NCBI GenBank assembly: GCA_000499405.2
Contig: HG738139.1
Span: forward strand, 7,216,616-7,280,615
Source: Onchocerca volvulus
Lineage: Eukaryota > Nematoda > Chromadorea > Rhabditida > Onchocercidae
Direction: 5' to 3'
DNA: 64,000 nucleotides
The notes under the pieces were generated by a model. The model worked only from the letters and a program-made list of their open reading frames with translations. It did no database searches and was not told the DNA's origin. This document shows positions 51,155 to 62,309 of the stretch, in pieces. A program made the position numbers and the translations under genes. Position 1 is the stretch's first letter. Every line of letters starts with the position of its first letter.

Positions 51155-54100
51155 TCACGAAGTACGAATTAACACCGGTAATGTAGAGAATGGTATAAGT
51201 GGAGTTGATGAATTTAGAGCTGAGGCGGTCGAATAACATTCCAGAGCTTCTTCAAAACGCCCATCTTCTGACAGGATCATCCCAAGTGCTTGCCATGAAT
51301 CACTGTGCAATGGGTCAATCTGTACAACATCCCTGAAGAAAACATCAAATTCTAAATGTTCAAATAGAATACGATGATGTAAAAGTATGCAGCACAAATA
51401 AAAGCTTCAGTGAGAATAAATATAGTAAAGTTACTAACTCAAAACTAACTTGATACAGGTGACTCGGAAAATGAACTTAAACAGAATAAGAGAAATTAAA
51501 CAGAATTTTGACCATTTCGTCAAAATTTATTAATTTTGAAATAATTTGGTTTGAATAATACAAATATAATATCATGAAGATTCCATTCAAACAAATAAAT
51601 GTTCAATTTATTTTCACTTAAAAAATTATAGTAATTCAACCCAGAAAAATCAATATTATTTTTCTTTTCAAAAATAAGGTGTACATATAATCTTTGATTA
51701 CTTCAAATAATGACACTTTTATCTTTAATCATTGACTAACCTCAGCATTTTCTCAGCCATAGGAATATTTCCCTCCAATCTGTAAATATGAGCTAAGTGC
51801 CGCAATGATAACACATGAGAAGGTGCTACTGCAAGCGCTCCTAACAGTGAAGCCTTTGCATCACTTCGCAAATGTTCACATTTCGCAACATTTTCACATT
51901 TAGCCGCCCGAGCTGCTAACAAACGGCCCTGAAACAGAAACGGTAATAACTTTGTTGAAACGTAATAAGTGACAAAAGACGTAATAAGAGACATATGAAG
52001 ACATAAGATCATTCCAATTTCTTCATTTATAATAAATGCTAATATCACTTTATTTCTTTTCCTTGCACCAATATAAAAAAAAGAAGTAAATTATATTAGA
52101 AAGAAGAGAAAATTCTATGATATAGAAAATGATCTTATTAGAAGATTTATGTTATAAACCGAAACCTTGATATATAGTATTTGATGCGAACTTGGATACA
52201 AAGCAGATGCCTCCTCAATGCATGGTCGTACATCTTCCATACGATCGAGATCAAGAAAAAGTTCAGCAAGTTCCAGCCAAATATTTGCCTAAAATAAATA
52301 AGAAGCATGTTAATACAAAATTTTGTAAAATGAATATAAGAAGAGAAATTGCAAAAATCATAATTTCCTAACAAAGCTTTGTATTTAAGCAAAGTACAAT
52401 GGGAATAAAAAGAAAAAAAAAAGCAACGTTTAAGGAAATGATTTGAATGGATCAGATAAGAAAAAATTACAAAATCAATAACATACCTTCATCATAAAAT
52501 GTGTTTCCATAGTTCTTGATTGCCTAGAACACAGAGAGACAGTCGAAGTTCCATAATCGGATGTTCCTTGAGTTGTATACACAGATCCGTTATCTAAAAC
52601 ATATGAATTATAAACAAAGTAGCAGAAATGGGCAGTACATCAAAATTTCGTGTATATGATATTTTTGGTGCACAGGAAAATAACCTATAAAATAAAGTTA
52701 ACCAATTGGAATTTTATTGAGAAATTTCTGGAATTTCATAATAAAGTTGATTAGCAACTTCGAGCAACATCATGCACCAGAAATCTCTATTTATATTTGA
52801 ACTACTAAAAAATATAACTCACCAGTAGCATCAGTTCCAGTACTAGTAGACATGCTTGCAAGTGCAGAGGACGATAAAATACCCAATGAAGCAGCAGCAA
52901 TGAACGGTGTTGCACTTACAGCATCACGACTATTTACTGAGCGCAATAAACTTCCATTCTGTACACTTTTCTGACTTTCTTCGTTGGCTGAAAAGAAAAC
53001 AGTTGCAAAGTCGATTTCAATTAAAACTTTAATTTCAGCAGATTTGCAAAAATTCAAATAACCTTAGCTAGTTTGTGATGACTTCGGTGATGATCTTAAC
53101 AATGGTAAAAAATGATGTATTTACATTACACGTATTTCTGAACAGTGCAAAATGAAGATTTAAAAACGAAAAAAATAATAATGATAATAATACCAGTTTG
53201 TGCAGTGTATGCATTAGGTTCTTCGAAAAGATTTGTTTCTTGATTTTTCCAAAAATATAATAAGTGCTGTGATGATGCCAAGGCTTCATCAACACGACCT
53301 TCATTTGCAAAATTAATAATAAATTCGTAGTTCTCCGTAGTGAAATAGATAATAAAAAAACAATTCATTAGTGTCCTTCTGTAACTTATCTCGTGAAGTC
53401 ATTTGTCATCTTTTGAAACGAATAACCATATTGTGGAAACATGGCAATATGTAAATAAATTGACTTCTATACTTCGAGAAATAACATAACAAATATCGAC
53501 TATATATTTTCAAGTTAGAAAGAATGTTTGGAAGTAAGCAAAGCTACAAAAAGCGAAATCAGTTTTTCGCAATTTTTAAGGAAATTAAAGATTACCGAAT
53601 TTAACTTCAAGCAATAATTTGAGTACAGTAAGTGGATAATTAGTCGGAAAATCCTCCAAAGCATCGATAACAAGTTCGAGTGCTGCTTTATAATCTTTCT
53701 GAGCAGTAAAAATTAATGCAAGAAGCATTATCGCAGGTGGCATTTCTGGATTCAGTTCTAGGGTTCTTTCACACCAATCACGAGCCACTTGTAAATCGCG
53801 GGCTGAAAGACATTTTCAAAATCGGAAGAAAATAGAGGTTAAATTTTAGATTTTGCCTGACCGAGAATAAATGGCAAAATATTTTCTAATGAAAGCAAAC
53901 AGTAAGTCTGCATTTTAAAAATCAATTATTTCAAATTTATCATTCTTTTCTAAAATCCAACTATCGAATGTAACTCGAGTGTATTTTTTTTTTTTTTTTT
54001 TTTTAAATTGAGGTTTTCGAATAATCTTTCAAAAATTTTCCAAGAATAGAAAATTTTCACCGATAGCACGCTGCCGGGCACAGTAATAATGAATTAAGTC

Positions 54101-57100
54101 ATCATGTGGATCCACTGCTGCAGCATTTTCAAATAATTTTATCACTTCCAGCTGCATTTCATTTCGATTGTTATACCGAACTACCGTTTCTGCTTTCAAG
54201 CTTGAAAAACTCAATCATTCGGATGAAAGAATCATAGAATCAGATATTCGAAATGTAACAAACCACTTTTCGATGGGCTGATGAAACATCGCTTATTTTA
54301 TCTTTCGCATATTTGAAACAATATCTTAGTCATTTTTTCAGATGAAATAAAATCGGATTTCTACAATCCAAAATCTTGCTTTTGTTCCACAGAAAATAAG
54401 AATCTTCTTTCTATTATGAAAAAAATAACTTGTTACGATTTTTAAACAAATAACTGATTCTGTTCATTCATAATTGACCAAATACACGAGAATGAACAAG
54501 TGCATATGAAGTAGATAATTTTAATTACTGTCTCACACCTCAGTGCAATAGCTTTCAGTAGCAAACATCGTCCAAAAAGCCAATTTCTTTCGCATAATTC
54601 GATAGATTTTTCAGCATGATTTATGGCTGAAATATGATCATAAATCATATTATTTATACTTATTAAAAAGTTGCAGGAAATAATTTCTTGAAAGAGTACT
54701 TCTAGGTGCATGCTTTTCTCTTACGGAATAAAATCTAGAATATTCTAAACTGATTAAAATTTTTCACGGAAAAAATGAAACTGTATTTCGAAAAAGGTGA
54801 ATTTTTATAAGACAAAATGTAATTCAAAAATTTTTTCCAAAAACGATTCTCTTATTCTCTTACCTTCATCATATTGACCAAGATGCTCAAGCGCAATATT
54901 GGCTGCAAAAAGATGTTGTGCAAGCGTATTATCATCGTACTGCTCGATAGTTAAGCATTGTGATAAAATCCTTGAAGCTCTTGTATATCTTCCACGACAA
55001 AGTAACGTCAGGGCGAATTGGAACCTAGTAAAATGGGAAAAATTTTTGAAACTATTGAAAATATCTAGAAAAACGTTAAAAATTTTCAAACAAAGATTAA
55101 TGTACTCACCATAAATATTTGTCTTCGTTTGCAAATTTCATTGCTTTTTCATGAATACTTGATAAAAGTTCGTATTGTCGTAGAGCAGATAACACCTAAA
55201 TGCATATCTCAAATTTCCTGAAGTATTTCCAGGAATTCTTGTAATAATTTATCAGTAAATTAGCAATCACTTGAGGAGGATGCTGTGATTTGAGATGCAA
55301 ATGTTCATCTCACTTCTTATGACAAGTTGCATATCTCACGTTGGAGAAATTTTCTGATAACTATTATGATTAGAGTGACAAGTCGGAAAATGGCTACTTT
55401 GAAAACGAAATAAAAAATCAAAGACTGGTATAGAGTTTCACAAATAAAAAGCAATGAATCAAATAATTTAAAGTATAAGTGTTGTTGTTCTCATTGTGTA
55501 TAACAAAATTATTTAATCTTGAGGCGTTTCGAAATTAGATTTTAATTTCAGTCCGCAAGTACACTCTAGATTCAATTAATCGAACTTCATTATCACTTGC
55601 AGGCATAACTTATGATTTTGAAACCGTAATACTTACAGAAAATTTTGAAGTATAGCAGAATTTTTGCAGATTAGTGGGTGAGACTGAGATTAGAAGATTT
55701 ATAAATCTAAGAATTTGAGATTCTTCCTTGAAAATTTTAGTGATATCCTGTTTGTATAATTATTTTCAAAACCGAAATAATTCTTGAGTTAATCAGTAAA
55801 TTATCGAACAAAAATATGAGGCTATTTTTTAAATATTTCTAAACAAATATATAGAATCGAACCAAAGTAAGCAAATTGTACACTGATTTAGCTACGAGTA
55901 ATGAATTTTGACGACTAGCCGCCAATTCTTCTGCTCGATTCAATACAACGTCTTTTGTCGCTAGAACCTATAAAATAAAGTAACTTCAAAGTAAATATTT
56001 CACTGCTATTAATGTATTTTCCAGAATATATGAAACTAAAATAATTTACCTCACTAATTAATAATAGCAATAAGATTTCCTCAATCCTCGAAGCGGGTGA
56101 AAAATAACTCCTATGTGATCCAGTATAAAACCTGCAATAAATATCTAGTTGCAACTATTTTAAAACCAAAAAAAAAGGAAAAAACTCATAAATAATTTAA
56201 TACGTCTGGCTGGAACGAGACAATATAAGAGGGATAATCAAAAGATTATGTGATTACTCTTAGGCGATTATCAAAGATAGTAATGATGTAATTCTTCCTA
56301 AAGAGATTTATTCAACATATTCTTGTAGTTATGATAAGTATTAAAAAATTTTCTTTCATTACTCAGAAACATAGATCGTAGGGGCTGAATTGTAGGGAAA
56401 TGTTATATTTTTGACTATATTATTCTTTTATCAAAAAGTAGCCAATATAAATGTAAAGTTTTCAAATTCCCCTTAATCAAACACTACAATAAATCAATTT
56501 GTTGAAAAACCTCAGGTTTTGTGATTTTGTGCTAACAGACTGCGATTCCATGTAACCAGAATCCGGCATACCTCTGATCAACACTTCTGCTAACTGTCGG
56601 CTTAACCTGAAAATTGCTTGATCAGAGAATGGAAATTCGAAGCTTGTATAAAAAACAGAAAAATAATTCTTCAATCTTTTTTTAAATTTTCACAATGAAA
56701 TTTAACCAACTTCTAAAATTGGAAAATGAACTGAAAGTTCCATATACCTTTGTTGTAATTTTTCACCAACCACTTTATCACCTAATGACGTCATAATTCG
56801 GCGATACCATTCAACTCCTTCATCATCCCACAGTCTATCAATCAAATTGTGTCTTAGACGCAACAAAGGCACCCTTTCTAGTGTTGTTTCCAGCAATTCT
56901 CCTGTAAATATTTGAATATAAAGTGATTTTATTACAAAAGTTGCAAGTTACATTATGATTTTGCTAGAGTTACTGATGTGATTTAAGTAACTTCTATCTT
57001 CTTATAGCTATATAACTCATTCATTGTAAGAATTACGAAATAAAACGGGGAAAAACGATGATAAAATAGTGAAAATTATAAAAATAACATGTCCCAGTTA

Positions 57101-58688
57101 CCCATTCTATCGACATTCTGTTTTCCATTTGTTCCATTGGCACTTGACGAAAGCATACCACTTCCTAAAGTTCCATAACAATAAATAAAACCACGAATAA
57201 AAGAGGTTTCAACTTCAACATTTGTAAGTATAATAAAAGGACTAACTGTTCTGCAAATTTACTGATTTTTCGAGCTCCTGGATATAAGATATTGCAAGTT
57301 CGGCTGACTTTTCGAAACAGAAAAGTGCCCTCATTCGAGATTTGTCCAAATCTGCCTTCTTCAAACGTTTCATCGTTGCTTCTATGGAAAATCCTTCAAA
57401 ATCATAGCTGAACGAACTGCTTTACAATTAAAAAAAGACAAGATATATTTTAAATGTAGTAATCAAGATGTCGTAAACTTCAAAGATATCTAACAGATTT
57501 GTTCCTTGTCTAAAATAGAAAGTATTTCTGAAATACTTGACCTTCATATGGAATCTTTGAATGAATGAATTTCTGTCTTTTCTTTTGATTCCTCATTCTC
57601 CTTTTAACATAGATACAAAATTTTTAGATACTGTATCCAAAATAATTACCTATCTTTAAAGATTCTCTAAAGAAATTTAACTTTTAAGAAAAATCAAAAC
57701 CTTTTATAGCATAAGCTTCGGCGACTAAGCGCAGATCGCGCAAAGATTCAAATGGTGTATCGCCAAATTCCAATCGGGAATTTTCAATGTCCTGTATCGC
57801 TTGTTCGTACTCCGCGCTGCAAAAAATATTCGTAATTTTAGTGAGCGTCAAATCCAGTAATTTGATTCAAAGAACTTTGGAAACCTCCAAAAACTTTCTA
57901 TTTTCATTGAAATTAATAGAAAGTTAAACTACTATTTAATTTCGGAAATAAATTTAATACATGAAATCAGAGATTAACTTTATCTCATAATCTCAATAAA
58001 AATTAAAAAAGAAAAAAACTGATTTTATATCTAATTTCAACGGAAATAATGCAGAATACCAATAATAATGTAATTTTGCAAGAAGCAAATTTGCCTCCAG
58101 AAAAACCGTCGACTTTTCGGCCATTGAAGATTGCAGTGTATCATAAAGAAGCTTTGCAGCTTTTTCCAAATTTTTCTTATTTTCCGCTTTCGATTCCAGA
58201 AATTCTAAAAAAAAAAAAAAAAAAGATACTTTTTTGTCAAAAACAAGACCCAAAAATTCGAAAAGTCATCAAATTAACTTGTAACATTTCTATTAAGACG
58301 ACGCTATTGGAATATGAAAATGATTATGATGATGCCACGATGGGTTACACTATTTTTTGAATTAAAATAAGAGTTCATAGAACATCCCGAATTATTTACA
58401 TATATTAAGGTAAAGAAATAAATGAATTTTGCAAATCTTTCATACAATGAATAATGATCATCAGCTTATCCGTTCTTTACTTTTCTTAATTTTCGAAAAT
58501 ATACCTGAATTTTGGTCGATAAACGACTCGATGATGTATTCCGCTTGCAACAAATCTCCGTATTGTTGCATGCCACTATTTTTGGAGCGCACAGAAAATA
58601 ACACATCGCCTAACCTTCGCCAATTACATTCCGAACGACACTTATCCACTTCCGCTTCTAATCTGCTTCCCTTCAGTTTCGGATTCAT
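51155..58688 (-). CDS. TTC7-like TPR scaffold of the PI4-kinase III alpha complex
   Basis: TTC7 holds PI4KIII-alpha at the plasma membrane together with EFR3 and a hyccin/FAM126 partner, supplying PI4P. Twenty exons give 879 residues (human TTC7A/B about 840-860): 58688-58505, 58204-58060, 57816-57701, 57393-57247, 57164-57102, 56901-56748, 56606-56511, 56131-56050, 55967-55863, 55195-55110, 55024-54864, 54626-54539, 54200-54061, 53802-53596, 53298-53194, 52987-52823, 52593-52487, 52288-52166, 51928-51741 and 51332-51155. Family landmarks in order are LRLVAEAYAIKGFSIEA, FCFEKSAELAISYIQELEK, ASRIEEILLLLLISE, HEKAMKFANEDKYLW, TPR pairs around PPAIMLLALIFTAQKDY, IEEASALYPSSHQILYI, and the C-terminal DSWQALGMILSEDGRFEEA with ending LIPFSTLP. 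A CCTTACAG acceptor just before the ATG suggests trans-splicing. A Ser/Ala-rich insert (exon 16) replaces the variable loop. Confidence 0.94.
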
Positions 58689-58699
58689 TGATTCTGTAA

Positions 58700-59860
58700 G
58701 GATTCTTAATCAGCTATCATTGAGTACCACCAATATGTCTCGAAACATAGACATACATTACCTGCAGATCAGAATAAATACATATCTGTTTGTATTGCTT
58801 ATTTATTAATGAATCTAATTCACTTTATCTAGTAAAAAAAAGGAAGATCATTCCTTTTCTTAGCCAATATTTATTCATATATATTTTTTTAATTGCAACG
58901 AGCTTAATCAGAAGCTCATACATATATATAGTTCGACAATAATGTGTAAAACGCATAATTAGCTGTAAGTTCGTATAAAATAAATTCGAATAAATTCGTA
59001 TATAACGCATAATTCACTTTAAAATTCTTGACAAAAAAACTTCTTCAAAAATAAAAGTGATGAACGAATGAAAAAAGATGAATAATTCTGCATGAAAAAT
59101 CTAACAAATTATATAAACGCTGTCATCAATTTGCCAAGAAAGTATGCTCCTTTATTAGCTTCAGAAACCACCGCATATAAGAAAAAAAAAAAGGAAATGA
59201 AAAAGCAACTTTTGCCAGTTTTCAAATCGAAAATACTAAACAGCAAAAATCTATAAATAATATTGTGACTGATTCCAATTTATTAAAAATATCATATGTA
59301 TAAAAATAAGAAATAAAACTTGAATTACAATATGGGTAACTAATATGAGTGTACTTTAAATATTCAAGAAAAAGCTTCAAAATTCTGCACTTTGATAGAA
59401 ATCAAGAAATGATAGCTCATCAACTGAATTCCTTCATAAGGAATGCAACATTTCGCAGAACAAAAGTTCCGGCAAACACCAATCAATTAATTAACAATTG
59501 TCACACCGGATTGCTATCAACGTGCGATTTGAGGAAGTAAATCGCAAATGGGATACGAACCGGACGATGAAATGCTCTGTTGTTATGTTCGGTGTTATTG
59601 TATTTAAATTATATTGCCTTATATGTAATATAAAGGTTGTATCTTACAAAGTTCGGAGTTCTATGTTGTCACTTCCGCATATCATTTCTTATCAACAGCT
59701 TCTTATAACATTTCCATCGCATACTACTAATTATGCGGAAATTTGAGATGATACAATAATTTTCCAACTTTCCGCTCAACAAAATTTCTGCGATATTTGT
59801 GCAGCATTTCTCCGATCCAGCTGGTGTATGGAGGCCCGGCACACCTTGCGTATCCCGCTC
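58700..59860. other. Intergenic region upstream of the TTC7-like gene
   Basis: About 1.1 kb of AT-rich sequence, presumably holding the TTC7-like promoter. I see no exon chain, RNA gene or recognisable regulatory motif. Confidence 0.5.
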
Positions 59861-59867
59861 CAACTAA

Positions 59868-60022
59868 TCTACATAAATAAAAATGTTAACGTTTGTTCGA
59901 AATCTTAAATCTCCGAAAGTTCTTAAACACGCGCCTTATCTATATTAATTCAAAATCTTAGATATCGTAAAGTCCTTATCTATTGTTTTGAAATTTTGAC
60001 ACAACACTGCATTCAAATATGC
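59868..60022 (-). mobile_element. Second copy of the foldback-element end
   Basis: Read on the minus strand this matches 19331-19485 over about 150 bases with roughly one difference in ten (shared stretch GATTTTGAATTAATATAGAT and flanks). It likewise ends with TTTATTTAT, TAGA and then GC-rich sequence. There is no inverted partner here, so it is a solo end or half element. Confidence 0.75.
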
Positions 60023-60139
60023 CCATATTTTTGTACACGCATTGCTGTAGCTTAGTTTGGTTAAATGGAAAAAAAAAGAAAAAAGAAAGTGCATGTTTCT
60101 AGTGTTGGTATCATAAATTATTCTCAATCGTGGAGAGTA

Positions 60140-60420
60140 ATGTCGATCAATAGCCAAATACCACCAGTGTCTCTCGGCGAGTTAATTGTCCGGTTGGTCG
60201 ATCAGCTTCCAAAGATCCGCTGAACTGAATTGAGTTGAGATCGGTTGGGTTGAATTGTTGAGTTGAGTTTACTTGGGTTTGAGTTGTGTTGAGTCCACAT
60301 TGGATTACAAAACCTTTATTGGAACCAAGCCCCTTCTTAATACAAGATTTATATGTATTAGAAATGGGAGTGGTTTACATTAAACACCGGAAACTGTTAA
60401 GATCCAATTACAACATAAGC
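60140..60420 (-). repeat. Candidate 3' LTR segment of the BEL/Pao element
   Basis: Downstream of the envelope-like region the minus strand has a TATA-like CATATAAAT at about 60346-60356, followed some 30 bases later by AATAAA (60315-60320). It then has a GTTGA/TCAAC-rich stretch (60235-60300). TATA box then poly(A) signal is the usual LTR order. Exact ends cannot be set without the 5' LTR. Confidence 0.4.
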
Positions 60421-60830
60421 ATCGTAACAAGATTTAATGAGAAAATTAGGATGTGAATTTGGACAAAAATGTGAATTTAGATAAGTATTATAAGCGATTG
60501 ATAACAAGGGCATTTCCTGTATGACAGGAATACGAAGATATGAGCACTGAAGAAAACAGAAAAAACAGAATTTAATGGGAAATAAATCTAAGGAATGTAA
60601 AATTAGTTAAATGATTCACAATATTGGTAACATTCATTTACAATGAGGAATTTATTTATTTATTTGTTTGGAATTTGGCTGGAGTCTCGCGATATCGGAA
60701 TTCGCGATACTTCCAAGGGGAGGAGAGAAAAATTAATGTGGAAGTTTGACTGGAAAGTCTTCAAGTGTAAAGGAAAATGTATCAAATGTACCAGTCTAAT
60801 AACTGAACCTTGTCTTTCCCTATTTAAAAT

Positions 60831-62290
60831 TTAAGTAAGTTTAGATTCTGTAGAAAGAGCAATGATATTTCCGTGATTTGAATTTTGTTCTCGTGAAAAG
60901 CAAAATAAGGATAGTAGAAATGCGAGTTTAAATTTAAAACTAATTGTTACAAGAGAGATCGTAGCAGCACTTATGCAAACAGTTATTAATCTCCAATGTA
61001 TTGCCACACTTTCAAGTTCTTCTTGGATTGATTGATTAACTTGGTCTAATTCTCTTCCTAATCGATCCGTTAATTCTTTTCCTTGTTCCGAAATTTCTCG
61101 CCAAAGAGAATCATCCTTTGGTCGATATGGTATTGTATTAACTGCCTCTTGATTGTGAGCCATGGGTTCAAATTCCGCATTGATTCTTTTAAGATCAAAC
61201 TTGTCTGTTAGACCTCCTTTAAATTCGATGTTTTGCATTGTAATTTCCTTGAGTTTGCAGTGCTGCTTCAATAATTTTCCATTTATTTTTTTAGCTATTA
61301 AATCATTTCTTTGCAGTATCGTTCTGGCGGTGAAAGTAGGATAATTGATAGTTCAATCAAAAGCACTAGATTATTTCTGTTTTGGCTGCTGCATTAGTAT
61401 ATTACTTTCAGTTTTTGAATAAATTCTTGTCTTAATGAATCAAAAAGATATTGAAATCTTACATTATTCGGATCGAATATTGTTTTGTTGTTTCTGGTCT
61501 TGATTTTTTTAACAAGAATTTCATCGTTTTCAGTATCCATATCAAAAATAATATTTCGTTTCATTAGATAAGGGCTAGCGAATTCACAATTTGTCATTAT
61601 GGTCATGTTATTCTCTTTGTCGATTATAAATGAGGCTTGTAATTCATTGATAATAAAGTGATCCCCGTATCTCATAGTTTCGAATCTTCCAACTCTTCGA
61701 TATGGGCAATGATTTACTATCTCAGTACTGTTTTATAAAACAATGCTGGTGCTAGTAATACACTTACCCAATTTCACATGCAGTGTTATTATCCAAATTA
61801 GAAATTAATCCTTTTCCGTCATTTAAGATTATTTCTCCTTCGACTAATACGAAATTCGTTGTTGATTAACATTTAACTCCTCACCATCACAAGTATGAGT
61901 ATTGTACTATGTACTTTAACTCCTTATTGCTTGTCATCCATTTATTAGGGGAAGATTGAATCAATGGGATTCCATCCTTCTGTTTTTGAAGATGCACAGT
62001 TGATAAGAATTGGTGAATTGTGTGATCGAAACTACTGAGAGTGATAGTCTGAGAATGGCCTTTGTACAAACTGTTCTTGTGACATTACTGCATTTGACAG
62101 CTAGAATTCTTACATGAGCGCGTGTGTGCACCTCCATTTTATGTAATATAACGTTTTGATTGATGATTTCTTCGCAATTCCATTCCTGAGGGATGTTAAA
62201 AGGTATTCTGAAAATCCATTTGCAGTTGTTTGTAGCGATAATCTGTACGGTTATTAATGATAACATTGTTATCAATGAAAATGTTTTCAA
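60831..62290 (-). pseudogene. Envelope-like third reading frame of the BEL/Pao element
   Basis: The region after pol opens with an ATG at 62290 and a hydrophobic leader (FSLITMLSLITVQIIA), then a Cys-containing segment with an NVT glycosylation site. It breaks frame near 62.0 kb and resumes at 61675. It ends at 60831 with a helical, Glu/Gln-rich stretch followed by a hydrophobic membrane-like segment (LITVCISAATISLVTI). The architecture is that of an envelope glycoprotein, as seen in some nematode BEL/Pao elements. The call rests on position and architecture, not on a sequence match. It is broken and non-functional. Confidence 0.55.
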
Positions 62291-62309
62291 AAAATTATTG
62301 GATGTAGTC

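Noticed and set aside
57393..57430. Longer version of TTC7 exon 4 starting near 57420
   Set aside because: It cannot be joined to exon 3 in phase. Starting at 57393 restores the family sequence AIKGFSIEA.
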